Positions 19,297 to 30,159 of a stretch of DNA of 64,000 bases are shown here, piece after piece (position 1 is the stretch's first letter; every line of letters starts with the position of its first letter). Source of the DNA: Myxocyprinus asiaticus (taxonomy: Eukaryota > Chordata > Actinopteri > Cypriniformes > Catostomidae); assembly GCF_019703515.2 (NCBI RefSeq), contig NC_059372.1, forward strand, positions 19,644,931-19,708,930, in the 5' to 3' direction. The notes beneath the pieces were generated by a model that did no database searches, was not told where the DNA came from, and was given only the letters and a program-made list of their open reading frames with translations. The position numbers were made by a program, and so were the translations under genes.

Positions 19297-19785
19297 TGTA
19301 ATGATAAGTCGATGTTGTTGAGGTCTATGTGCAGCTTTTAATAACAATAAACATAGTAATACTGACAGGCAGGGGTCAAACACCAGCAACAGTAATATCC
19401 AAGGCAATCCAAAGAGTAGTCGATAAACAGACAAGAGGTCAGGGCAGGTGGGAGACAATCACATGTTATAGCCACGTAAACAAAGCAGTAACAGTAGGCA
19501 GGCAGCAATGGGTCAAAACAGGGTAAACAGTCCAGGATCATACACAGGCAAGGTAGTAACACAGGTAACGCTCAGAAATGTCAGCCAGGGCAAAACAAGT
19601 CTTCACAATGAGAGAGAGTGGGAGTGAGTCTTAAATAGCTGAGATAATGAGAAACAGGTGAGCAGGTAATCAGTGCAAGGTATGGGGATTATGGGAAATG
19701 GAGTCCAGAGAGTTGAAGTTAATACCTGGGTGATGGAGCCCTCTGGTGGTGAGCGGGAGGAACTACAGAGGCGTGATTCGTAACA
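19297..19785 (-). repeat. 5' LTR (minus orientation)
   Basis: Direct copy of 17474-17956. The two have diverged by scattered substitutions and small indels, so the insertion is not very recent. Confidence 0.88.
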
Positions 19786-20216
19786 CAATTTTCCCTTAAC
19801 TGCATTAAGTTACAACAACATCAGGGGGATACAACTCTCAGCAAATAATTAAAACAGACCATATTACTTTTACAGTTTGTGACAGACAGTTGTATTGTTT
19901 AAAAACCTGTTGTGATTAAATACCATATCGAGTAAGAGGAAAGGTGTGGCAATTGCACTAGAACTTTGTGGACCACTGATAAAGCTTTTCTAGCAAAAAG
20001 GATAACAACCCTTCACCCTTTTACTATAACACTCTTGCACGCCATTTGGCAATGAGGTGCAGGTCACATTGAACTAGCTGTCCTTAATATAATGCTGTAT
20101 GTGCATATCCTATATTAGATAGTTTATAGAAAAAGCAGTAATATTAATAACTGTAATTTTTTTGTTTTCAGAACTTAAGAAGTCCGTCAATTATAACACC
20201 ATCTCCCTGGAAAATA

Positions 20217-20602
20217 TAGTGGGAGACCACTAGTGAAAATGCTTCTATTTTGTATTTCTCTAAATTAATACTCCTTTTATAAACATTAGTTTGTCCCCCT
20301 TTTGCTTTAATGACAGAATGCACTTGGAACTGGTGTGGACTCCTCAATTTTGTTATTCCAGCATGATTTCAGAATGTTCAAAAGATCATCTTCTTTAGAA
20401 GTCTAAACTTTTGTACAAAGATGTTAACATGGTTAATATCACAAATGTACCTACATTTGATTCCTGACCTAGAAATAGTGCAGAATCTTGAATATAATTT
20501 TATGTCATTACAACTGACTAAAACTTTATTTATTTCCAGTTGTAAATAAAATTGAAAAAATTCCAGACTTTCAATGTGGTCTCTGACTTTTGGACTCCAC
20601 TG
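20217..20602 (-). mobile_element. Tc1/mariner-type MITE, relative of 11402-12476
   Basis: The right end reads GTGGTCTCTGACTTTTGGAC then TCCACTG, the inverted end of the 11402 family. The left end is shortened (TATAGTGGGAGACCAC). The interior matches the copy at 60222-60545 (GACCACTAGTGAAAATGCTT). Confidence 0.65.
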
Positions 20603-21206
20603 GATATCTCTGCTGATATGGTGAGATAAAAGTGTAACCAATTAACAAACTCTTTTAGTCCAGGTGGTATATTAAAACATCAAAGTGGCCACCACACACG
20701 TACCCCATAGTTATTTAATTTTCAAGGCCAAGGATGGCAGATTAGAGTTATATCCCCCAAGCAGGTAATCCACTCATCTCAGTGTCTCATGCATTGAAGA
20801 GCACTCATAATTGCTGTATGGCGATAAAGGAGCAGAAGTACCCGCTTAGAGGCCCGTAAAGAAAAGAGGATCTGCTGGAACAATGACAATCGGGCTGAAG
20901 AATTAAACACATCACTGACCCGAGCTTTTCCCCTCTGCGCCTCGTCCCATTGTGCTAGGCTGATTGATATCGACTGGGGTCACCTAAGCCCGTGCTAGGA
21001 GGCATGGTGTGCTGCACACGGGGCTAAACGTTTACATGCATTAATTTAAACACGCATGCACGAGCACATGTGCACAGGCGCATGTCAAGGTACATGGAAA
21101 CAACAGAAGTTTACTTGTTCATGCCATAGACAAGGAGAATTTCCATGCAGATAGTTTATTACTGGATAAAATGTGTATGTGTATACATCTACAGTAAACA
21201 TGACCC
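20603..21206. other. Unassigned, complex sequence; candidate conserved non-coding DNA
   Basis: 20700-21050 has balanced composition, no repeat match in the window and no open frame, and contains homeobox-type AT cores such as GAATTAAACACATC and TGATTGATATCGA. Such a profile is typical of vertebrate regulatory DNA, but conservation cannot be judged from one sequence. Confidence 0.25.
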
Positions 21207-21210
21207 TTAA

Positions 21211-21482
21211 AGAGATATTTCACCCAAATATGAAAATGATGTAATTATTTACTCACTCTCAAGTCGTTCAAACTCAAATTACCTTTTTCTTCTTCTGCAT
21301 AACACTAAAGAAGAATTGTGAGAAACAGACTGAGATTTAAGTAATTTTTCACAAAAAATCTTGAAAATCTCGCTTGACAGTCGTGGTCACCATTCACTTT
21401 TATTGTATGAAAAAGAGCAACTTGGACATGCTGCTACAAATAACTCCATTTATATTCCATGAAAGAAAGTCATACAATTTCC
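21211..21482 (+). mobile_element. Palindromic TTAA MITE, right end lost
   Basis: After TTAA (21207-21210) it begins AGAGATATTTCACCCAAATA and follows the family through to CATGAAAGAAAGTCATAC on the right half. The terminal part is missing just before an LTR fragment. Confidence 0.7.
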
Positions 21483-21512
21483 GAAATAAAATAAAATTAT
21501 GACAAAATGTTC

Positions 21513-21735
21513 TGTTACGAATCACACCTCTGTAGTTCCTACCGCTCACCACTAGAGGGCTCCATCACCCAGGTATTGACTTTAACTCTCTGGACTCCAT
21601 TTCCCATAATCCTCGCACTGATTACCTGCTCACCTGTTTCTCATTATCTCAGCTATTTAAGACTCACTCTCACTCTCTCTCATTGCGAAGTCTTGTTTTG
21701 CCCTGGCTGACATTTCTGAGCATTACCTGTGTTAC
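21513..21735 (+). mobile_element. Truncated LTR, same family as 17474-19785, opposite orientation
   Basis: TGTTACGAATCACACCTCTG starts a 223-bp close match to the first half of the LTR at 19297-19785, on the opposite strand. The match stops after ACCTGTGTTAC. A partial solo LTR, presumably left by deletion. Confidence 0.85.
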
Positions 21736-22110
21736 TCCTATAATATTTATTTTTGAGATTCATTTTTAAAATATTGACTGTACCAGCAGACACAGACGTT
21801 GCCGTATTATTTTGTGTGTTTAGTAAATTCCCCTAAAAATCATGCCCTCCACTACATTAACTAGTACATTACAACAGCCAACAAACAGCCAGGGTCCTTA
21901 AAGTCGGCATGAAATGGAAATTGTGACCAACTTACTGACGTATTTCCAAGTGAAACAGCATATCGAACAAGAAGAAAATGTAGGGTGGGGATTTGAGTTT
22001 ATCCATTGGTTGTTGAAAGGATTATGAATATATGGCCGTTGCATAGCGGAACGGAGGCAGATCTAAATGCGAGTTTGCAGTGGACACACACACATCCCTC
22101 CCACCCAACA
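21736..22110. other. Unassigned AT-rich sequence
   Basis: Nothing recognisable apart from short repeats. Confidence 0.4.
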
Positions 22111-22510
22111 CACTCTCACGGCGAAATCGTCAGGATCCCTACGACTTTTCTACATTTGGCTAATTCGTATGAAATCGTGCGACTGCACGCGTTTTAATTC
22201 CTACGACTTTCACTACAGCAAATTACGTTGCTGGAGATCGTTTCCATCTAATTCGCGATAATCACTTGCTTCTGTCTCACATAACAGCTTCCGATCATGT
22301 TTACACACTCTACTGTTTGGTTAAGTTTAGATAAGGGGTTTGGGTAAGGGCATAATATTAATAAGTATGTCCTTAACGCCTCATGCGTGGAACTCACGCT
22401 CACTTCCGCATTAGACATCCGGGAATTTGCACGTGATGAAGTCGTGCAAGACCATACGAAATAGCCAACTCGTAAATTATGTACGACTTTTCATGAGATC
22501 AGGTTGCTCC
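22111..22510. mobile_element. Probable MITE with imperfect inverted ends
   Basis: The left part CTACGACTTTTCTACATTTG then GCTAATTCGTATGA pairs imperfectly with the right part, which on the minus strand reads AAAAGTCGTACATAATTTAC then GGCTATTTCGTATGG. A related fragment (GTACGATATGTTACAATTTC) is at about 53545-53625. No target duplication was resolved. Confidence 0.5.
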
Positions 22511-24022
22511 CACCATGCTGCTCCAGTCAGAGCCAGTTATCAGTGAAACTGAGCGGCGATCTCAACACATTTATGATCAAACTGACAACATAAACGCACG
22601 AGCACATTGCGGTCTTTGCTTATGAACTGATTGTAGCCGTTGAAAAATTAGTGAGTAAAAGATAACCATATTTTAACGTTTTGAATCACAATATACTAAA
22701 TATAAAGGAAAAAAAAACACTTACTCGTGCTGTGCATCCAAAGATAACTGCATTAAAAAATATAAATAAATTCCAGAAGCATTGTATTCATTAGTGATCA
22801 CCTCAGCAATTCAGGCGTGAAATGTCTTGAACACAACGTGAATTTGCTGTTATTCCTCCTCATTCAAAATGTAAATTCAAGCCAGCTGACCCGTAACCAA
22901 GGAAGTTTGGGTTAAGGAACGATAGTTTTTAAGGAAAACAGAGGAAAATACACCTTGCCATCTTCACCAACATGTGACTGATGCTTTGTTTAACTCTATG
23001 CAAGGTTGTGGTATTTATAAGAAAGTGGACTAAATGATTGGAGAAGTCCTGCATACGTCACCAGAGAGAAGTCTGTCATTTCACCGGAAGATTGAGTTAT
23101 TACATTTTGATTAAAGATTGCGAGGTTAAAAAAAATTATAAAAAAGTTATTAAAAAAAACACGCATGGATGAATCATTCACAATAAGATCAATAACATGC
23201 ATTTAGAAAATAGATAGGGTGAATTATCATTTCATGCCAGCTTTAACTAAGATTAGAGATGCATGTGGGCTGACAATGGCCCCCACCCATTGATTTATTG
23301 ATCTGGAATCTTCAGAGGTGAAGTTTTCCAATAAACCATCATGAATTCTAGAGTCTCCTCATTATAAGTCAAGTGAGAAGGAGAATGTTAGAGAGTGATT
23401 ACTGAACATCCTATACATTGTGTATTTATGCAAGTTACAATTAAGTTAAGATTGAGCATTGATCAACCCACAAAAGAGAGTTGTATGCTAATGCTAGGGT
23501 CTTGCAGTATTATTTAGTCTCCATCATAAGTCATGAAGTTGAGAGATTTTCAGAGAATGCATGTATGTGGCTGGTCTGAGAGGGTGTGCGCGTGTGTGAC
23601 CCTGTCTTTGTTCCTTCCATTAGTCTTTGTCTCCTTTGAGGTTCACAGCAGCAAGCACAACAGCTTTACTGAGACAGTGTTGAAATAATGCAAGGTTCCA
23701 GAATATCAACACGTAGACCATATTTGGATGGTCATGTGATCTCAATATGTCAGCCACCATGCAGAGAACACTCCATGTAAAAAAAAATATTAGGCTAGTC
23801 TTATTAGGTAGCTTTATTTGGCTAATCTCATGCAAGTGTACATTTTTAAAAATATTTTAAAAGAGCTAGTGATTTCTTCATGTGTAAAAAGTTTTTAATG
23901 AGGGACATGGTTGCAAATGTTTGTGCTTTGTTGTACTCTTAATTGCTTTAATTAAGATAATTGCATTAAAACCTTTGTTAAACATGCCCACAAAAAATGG
24001 AGAGAAAGTGCCAGTTGGTCTT
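22511..24022. other. Unassigned AT-rich sequence
   Basis: No element ends, open frame or tandem repeat that I can support. Confidence 0.4.
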
Positions 24023-24026
24023 TTAA

Positions 24027-24652
24027 GGGATAGTTCACCCAAAAATGTACCTACCCTCATGCCATCCCAAATGTGTATGACTTTCTTTCTTCTGCTGAAC
24101 ACAAACAAAGATTTTTAAAAGAATATCTCAGCTCTGTAGGTCCATTCAATGCAAGTGAATGGTGGCCAGAATTTTGAAGCTCCAAAATGCACATACAGGC
24201 AGCATAAAAGTAATAAATAAGACTCCAGTGGTTAAATCCACATCTTCATACATATCCATATATTTCATGTCTTTTACTATAAATTCTCCTCCCTGCCCAG
24301 TAGGTGGAGATATGCACAAAGAATGTGAATAGCCATAAGAAAGTGAAAGTGGAGATTTGAAGTAAAAAAGCACTTAAATATTGATCTGTTTCTTACCCAC
24401 ACTCATATCGCTTCTGAAGACATATATTTAACCACTGGAGTCGTATTGATTACTTCTATGCAGCCTTTATATGCTTTTTGGACTTTCAAAATTCTGGCCA
24501 CCATTCAGTTGCATTGTATGGACCTACAGAGCTGAGATATTCTTCTTAAAATCTTTGTTGTTTCAGCAGAAGAAAGAAAGTCATACACATCTGGGATGGC
24601 ATCAGGGTGAGTAAATCATGAGAGAATTTTCATTTTTGGATGAACTATTCCT
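24027..24652. mobile_element. Palindromic TTAA MITE, full length, 626 bp
   Basis: TTAA on both sides (24023-24026, 24653-24656). GGGATAGTTCACCCAAAAAT on the left pairs with its inverted copy on the right. The two halves mirror each other over most of their length (CAGCTCTGTAGGTCCATTCA versus the inverse near 24520), so a single strand could fold into one long hairpin. Best representative of the family here. Confidence 0.9.
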
Positions 24653-24656
24653 TTAA

Positions 24657-26081
24657 GATGTGAGAATATCTGTTATCTTCCCCATCACTCATTAACTCAG
24701 CATCTCCATTTTGCTTGGTATAACCCCACTGGTGCTGTGGCCTGTTGAATGACAGCTGACGGAGAGTTACCACATGGTGAGTCTCTTAACAGAGAAAGCA
24801 GTGCATCGCTGCTCCTCACAGAGGTTCCCATCCACACATCACTGATGACTTTGGGGTGTTAACAGTTGGTCACTGCATGCAGTTTTTCTGATGGGATTGC
24901 TACTTGATCATGAAAAGACCAATTGTAAATAACCTCCAATATGTGTTAGAGACACATCTAGGTAGTTTGAGATGCATACTGTATAAGATGTGAATTGTGA
25001 AGTTGTTCAGGCCACATACGTAAACATTACACAGAACAACATCGACATACAAAGAAAATGTTGTAGAAAAGAGCTGTTGCCTTTTGTAAAGCAATCTTAG
25101 GAGTAAAATTTATTTTATTTTAGATTATTTTATTTTTAGATTATTTTTTATTTTAGATTTTTTTTTTTTTCACATCAAATGCAGCTAAATTTCGCTTCCC
25201 AACATAGGCATCATAACAAAAGTGAGCTTTGTTATATTTGCATTTAGTGCAGGAATAGATGTGATTTATATGCATTTTGCAGAAACACATGTACGTGCCC
25301 AACTGTAAATGGAATGTGCATACCCAATAGAATAGCAGTTGATCTTGACCCATGAAGTGCCTCAGCCTCCTTAGCTTGCTGTTTGAAAATTGCTACTTAT
25401 TTAAGTGACACTTTTTGTGATGTGTGTGTGTGTGTGTGTAATAGCTTTTGGCAGTATGTAGATATCTTCATCTGTGATATCTTCATATTTGGTAGCTGAC
25501 GAGTGTGTGTCCCTAAATCTGTGAAAGTGCGCCCCTGCACGTTCCTGAATGTGCATTTCATTGGCAGGACCGTGGGGGCTGTATTGAGTAGTTTAGCTAA
25601 CTTTGGCACTTCAGATTTCGGAGCCCCTATTTACACATACCCTAACTGCCCCCCTCCTACTCACACAAGGCTCCACACGGACTCTGGGAGTGCAGAAGCA
25701 ATGCGCTTTGACTCACACACACATGCATAAGCACATACTCTCGCACACGCAGAACACGTCTCTTGGAATTCCAGTAGGGCCTGGAGGCAGAGAGGAGGCT
25801 GATGGGGGAGAATGGGCAGGACATCTGTCATGCGTGGCTGCACTCCGTCCTCTCACAATGGAGAGAGGGAAGAGCGAGTGGTGCCTTTCTTTCCTCTCTC
25901 TCCTTTCCGGGGAGACTTCTGCATCTCACAATGGTCCTTTGTCCCCTCACTGCTTTTTTCCCCCAAAGTTTAACCCTTTCATTCTGCTCCTTTTCTGCCA
26001 GCCTTTCTTTTGGTCCTGAAAAAGAAAGCAAAATGAGAGAACTTCCCTCAAGCTCTGCTGCTCAGGACATGCAGAAAAATA
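24657..26081. other. Unassigned sequence
   Basis: Includes a short (GT)n at 25421-25438 and a complex, GC-richer stretch at 25500-26060. Open frames there, the longest 138 codons at 25603-26019, have no recognisable domain and no exon signals I trust. Confidence 0.35.
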
Positions 26082-26391
26082 CAGTGCATTGAGAAAGTAT
26101 TCAGACTCCACATCAGTCTACACTCCATACCCCATAATGACAAAGCAAAAACCAAATATTTGATACATTTGCAAGTTTATTCAAAAGAAAATATTGAAAT
26201 ATCACATTGACATAAGTATTCAGACCCTTAACTCAGTACTTAGTTGAAGCACTTTTGGCAGCTATTACAGTATGGAGTGTAGATTGTTGTGAATAAAATA
26301 AAATAAAATAATTTGAAGCATTTTAGCATAAGGCTGCAACATAACAAAATGTGAAAAAATGAAGGGGTCTGAATACTTTCTGAATGCACTG
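26082..26391. mobile_element. Tc1/mariner deletion derivative, 310 bp
   Basis: TA on both sides (26080-26081, 26392-26393). Ends CAGTGCATTGAGAAAGTATT and its inverted copy (AATACTTTCTGAATGCACTG) are typical of fish Tc1 elements. The transposase is completely deleted; the two repeat arms meet in the middle near an AATAAAATAAAATAAA run. Confidence 0.9.
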
Positions 26392-26556
26392 TATGTTTGA
26401 CATGTCAGCATCACAGCACTGCTTAGAACTTTCTAAATATAATTAGTGGTGCTTGCTAAGGCACTATTACTATTGATTTGAACAAACCCCTAACCGAAAG
26501 TATTACATTTTGACATGTGACTTGTACCGTACCTTTTTTATAGACATGAAGGATAC

Positions 26557-26847
26557 CTCAAATTGTGCAGCTTGTTTGGGGGGTTGGTGTCCCATTACTT
26601 TTTTAAGTGATATGACGTCCAATTTTTACCTGGCGGATGATAAAATGGGCGAAGTCTATCAATAGTGAAAAGAATATTAAAGAGCCATTTAATAATCTAG
26701 CTTAAGCAACTACCTAGCACTGTCCTAGCACTGCATAGCAATTCACTACTAACCACTCAGAACACCTTAGTAACCACATAGCAATGCCCTGGCAACCACC
26801 CACAATACCCTAGCATCATGGTGGCAAAGTTTTGCACAGGCTATCTT
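26557..26847 (+). repeat. Dispersed repeat with internal CCTAGCAACCAC-like motif, copy 1
   Basis: Starts CCTCAAATTGTGCAGCTTGT and ends TTTTGCACAGGCT. Related to 40509-40817 in the same orientation. The right half is a degenerate short tandem array of CCTAGCAAC / CCACTCAGAACACC units. Probably a small DNA element. Confidence 0.65.
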
Positions 26848-27127
26848 CAGCAAATGTAAAAATCTCATTGTAAAAGTGAATGCTTTGCATCACTTCAAAT
26901 AACATTTAGAATTTTGATTGTGTTTTTCAAATTTGGAATTAGATTATAATTTTTAGTCTGTTTTGAAATTTTTAATTAAATTTAGAATCTTGATTCTTTT
27001 TCTTGAATTTTGAAATTACATTTAGAATTTTCATTCTGCTTTTCAATTTTTTTCAACTTTATTTAGAATTAAGCTTTTTGAATTTTAAAATGACATGTAG
27101 AATTTAGATTTAACTCCTATAGTCCCC

Positions 27128-27131
<4 letters not shown>

Positions 27132-27173
<42 letters not shown>
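27132..27173. repeat. (CT)n microsatellite
   Basis: About 21 CT units. Confidence 0.95.
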
Positions 27174-27177
<4 letters not shown>

Positions 27178-27824
27178 ACTCTCCTCCACCCAGTGTCTCT
27201 CTATGGGAAGTCTCATTATGGACAAGCTTACACACACTCAACTGTAGACATTTCTCCTTGGTTGATACCTTTCAGCTTATTGACCACTGCATGCATATGA
27301 GCGACAGTGCTACAGATAGCCATAACTGTCCAGAACACCATTGATTACCCAGTCCAGCAGTGTTTGTAGTGAGAGTCCTCTAATTACCACCGGACCTTCT
27401 AAGCTATAGCTTTTAGTCTGTTTTCAACACACTGCCGCTCATGTAAATTGCAAATTGATTTCTTTGCCTGCCTCCCTGCCTTAAGGACTTAAAGGGTTTA
27501 AGACAGTCCACCACTGATTGAAGTCAGATTGCAATGTGCTATTGCTGCCAGCTGTAAGACTTTTCAAGGGGAAAACTTCAAGAACAGTTAATAAACAAAG
27601 GCTTTTGGCTTGCTAATTCAAGGAAACTTTTGTTTTCTTACATCCAGTGTGATTTAAATGTTGTCAGTTTATGCTCAAACAAACTATTAGCCAAGCCTGT
27701 TGTGTTGTACTTCTTACTTCAGTTGTAAAAGTGTAAAAAAGATCTTTTGCAAAAATAATCATTGATTGCATCCAAAATTGCATATTATCAAAATATGTAC
27801 GGTTCCCTATCTGTCACTCACTCG

Positions 27825-27987
27825 ACGTTGTGTCGATGTAGTGACACTAGGGGTCAGTCTTGGGAGCCCGAGACACCTCTGGTCTTTGATAAAAGGCCAA
27901 TGAAAATTGGCGAGTGGTATTTGCATGCCACTCCCCCGGACATACGGGTATAAAAGGAGCTGGTGTGCAACCACTCATTCAGATTTT
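27825..27987 (+). repeat. DIRS left inverted terminal repeat
   Basis: 163 bp pairing closely with 33647-33809. The outermost 23 bp (27802-27824) are not shared with the right end; they are copied into the internal complementary region instead. Confidence 0.93.
27898..27955 (+). promoter_or_regulatory. CCAAT, octamer and TATA promoter in the DIRS terminal repeat
   Basis: CCAAT at about 27898, the POU-factor octamer ATTTGCAT at 27919-27926 and TATAAAA at 27949-27955 stand in promoter order and spacing, upstream of the gag start. The same three boxes lie inverted in the right repeat (octamer 33708-33715, TATA 33679-33685). Transcription factor binding is inferred from motif identity only. Confidence 0.6.
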
Positions 27988-28166
27988 CTCTTCGGAGTCA
28001 AACGTTCATGCTCACTGAGCTGAATTCCCACGACTGTTCATTCACCTCTGCTGGATCTTACGGCGCATTTCAATGCCCCTGGGCGCTTCGGCAGAATTAA
28101 AAGAGTATATTTCTCTAAAAGAGTGGCACACACGGAACGTCTTTTTAAAGATGCGTCTTTCTAAAG

Positions 28167-29411
28167 ATGCTTTTCCGATTGTGTGTTATTCCTGGTTGCG
28201 CTCGTTATCTCTCGCCTTCTGATGGTCACGATCACTGTCTTTTGTGTCTGGTCACTGCTCACGTGGAGACAGCATTCATGGATGGTCATATTCTCATTGC
28301 GAGGACATGTCCGTGGCAACGATGCGGTCGCGGTTCGCCTTCGTAAGAAAGCAAGCCACCCCAGAGGCTCCCCGCCTCGGTCCTTTCACCCACGGGTATG
28401 AGGCCAGGGCGGCTAGCACTGGGGGTGATTTGGGGACCCCAATGGGACCGCCTCCGCCGGGTATCCCCCCGCGGACATCCCATTCCCCAGCACGCTCGTC
28501 TGCCCCGATTGGGCTTCTGGATGAGTCCGCCGGCTCATCTCACGGCGAGTTCGACCTCTTTTTCGGAGCCAGCGAAAGTGATGAGCTCTTGAGCGCAGCA
28601 TTGGAGAGCGGACTCGTCCAGTGCGGAAGCCTCAGCTGGGCTCCTCCCTTCGGGGACAATTGCCCAGTCACAGGCTGACGCGGAGATGACAACAAGCTTT
28701 CCCGGGCAGCCGCAAGTGTCGGCTAGAGCGGAACCCTCTGCGCTTCCCTGAACCCTCGCGGCTCGATGATTGGTTCCTGGGCTCGCGGCGCCGCTCAAAG
28801 CCATGCCCCACCCCTGTTCCTTTCTTCCCGGAAGTGCATGAAGAGCTGACAAGGTCGTTGGCACTTTTTACTGCCTGGTCCCGATCTTTTCAGCTTCCCC
28901 GCCCTCACTACCCTTGAAGGTTGGGCGGCCAAGGGCTATTCGGCAATCCCCCAGTGGATAAAGGCGCTCGCTGTGCACCTATGCCTGCAGAGCGCTGCCA
29001 CCTGGCGCGGGTGCCCAAAGCCCCCGTCCAAGGCCTGTAGGTTTACGTCGTCTCTGACGGCCAAGGCCTACGGTGCCGCTGGACAAGACGCCTCCGCCCT
29101 GCACACCATGGCTCCCCTGCAAGCCCGCCAAGGCACTAAAGGAACTGCACAAGGGTAGTTCCGCCCCGGGATTGATGCAGGAACTGTGCTCGGCAACCGA
29201 CTTCGCTCTCCGAGTGACGGAGGTCACGGCGCAGTCTCTAGGGCGGACAATGTCCACATTAGTGGTCCAGGAGCGCCACCTTTGGCTCAGCCTGATCAAG
29301 ATGGGTGAGGCCGACAGGACACGATTCCTTGCTGCCCCCATCTCCCAGGCTGGCCTATTCGGCGACATCATCAAGGACTTTGCCCAGCAGTTCTCGACGG
29401 TGGAGCAGTAG
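28167..29411 (+). pseudogene. DIRS gag-like ORF1, broken
   Basis: The likely start is the ATG at 28167: MLFRLCVIPGCARYLS, then HDHCLLCLVTAHVETAF, a Cys/His-rich N-terminus as found in fish DIRS gag. That frame stops near 28344 and the reading continues in another (28244-28678) with a Pro/Ser-rich linker (PMGPPPPGIPPRTSHSP) and an acidic stretch (FDLFFGASESDELLSAALES). After more frame changes, the conserved C-terminal part (29073-29411) contains TDFALRVTEVTAQSLGRTMS, QERHLWLSL and GLFGDIIKDFAQQF. The protein would package element RNA. At least three frame breaks. Confidence 0.75.
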
Positions 29412-30159
29412 ACGGATGCTAGCTGGCATATCCTGCCCCGGCGTGGCTCAAGATCCCTCACCCTTCCCCCTGCGGTGACTGCACCGGCTCCACCGCAGCC
29501 TGCCCCTTCGGCCCGGCCCCGACATGGAGCCCACCGCAGGAAGCAGACGCTACCCCTCTCGCGGCCGCCCAGAACCTGTGAAAGGCTTCAAAGCGCCCTT
29601 GAGACGGGCGACCCAGGGACGATGAAACCCGCTGCTCTGGAGCTGGTAAGCAGATCTTTCCATCTTTTTGTTACCTTTTGCATTTAATTGCGCTGCATGC
29701 CCAAGTGGCTGCAGTACTCAAGAGTTCAGCAAGAGTGGTTTCCTTGTTCCCTGGGTCACGTATCCGGTGTGCGCAGCCGTCATCACGACCACCGTCCACC
29801 ACTCTATTTGGCAGGTTTGGCGCTCCAGTGGCGGTCTCCCGCCCCTGAGCGCCCAGCTGTGGCACAAATCCGCCCCCGATGTGACAGTCTCCACGGGTCA
29901 TGAGGACAGGCCTCTTCCTCTCCCGTCCCAGGCTGTTCTGGGGGTGGTCACAAGGAGCCAGGTAAGTGCTTCGATGTCCTTAGACTCAGCACGGCCACGA
30001 CGTGGTTTGGCACCTCGAGCTCCGCCCCACCACGAGGCCCCACCTGCTGGTACGTCTGATGACACTGTCCCTTTGGTCCCCCTTGTGCAGAACTTGGACG
30101 CATGGCTTGCGCTTTCCAATCCGTCGCGATGGCTGTTCCGGACCGTCTGACACAGCTAC

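Larger units (their letters stand above)
17474..19785 (-). mobile_element. LTR retroelement without pol, 2,312 bp
   Basis: Direct repeats of 483 bp (17474-17956) and 489 bp (19297-19785) read TGTTACGAATC...ATTACA on the minus strand, the TG...CA form of LTRs. Flanks CAATG (17469-17473) and CAATT (19786-19790) suggest a 5-bp target duplication. A purine tract (GGGAGGGGGGGGCTC on the minus strand, 17957-17971) sits right before the 3' LTR as expected for the plus-strand primer. I saw no convincing tRNA primer site beside the 5' LTR. The interior has no protease, RT or integrase; it holds several short coding-like tandem repeats. It must be mobilised in trans, or it is dead. Confidence 0.85.
26394..27801. 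other. Mostly unassigned; one dispersed repeat and a (CT)n tract
   Basis: A dispersed repeat is at 26557-26847 and (CT)n at 27132-27173. The part from 27180 to 27560 is complex single-copy-looking DNA without an open frame. Confidence 0.4.

Noticed and set aside
25603..26019. 138-codon plus-strand open frame as a gene
   Set aside because: Low-complexity His/Thr start from CACACA runs and no known domain.
28535..29461. Long minus-strand open frames within the DIRS element
   Set aside because: Antisense to gag; the GC-rich sequence leaves the opposite strand open.
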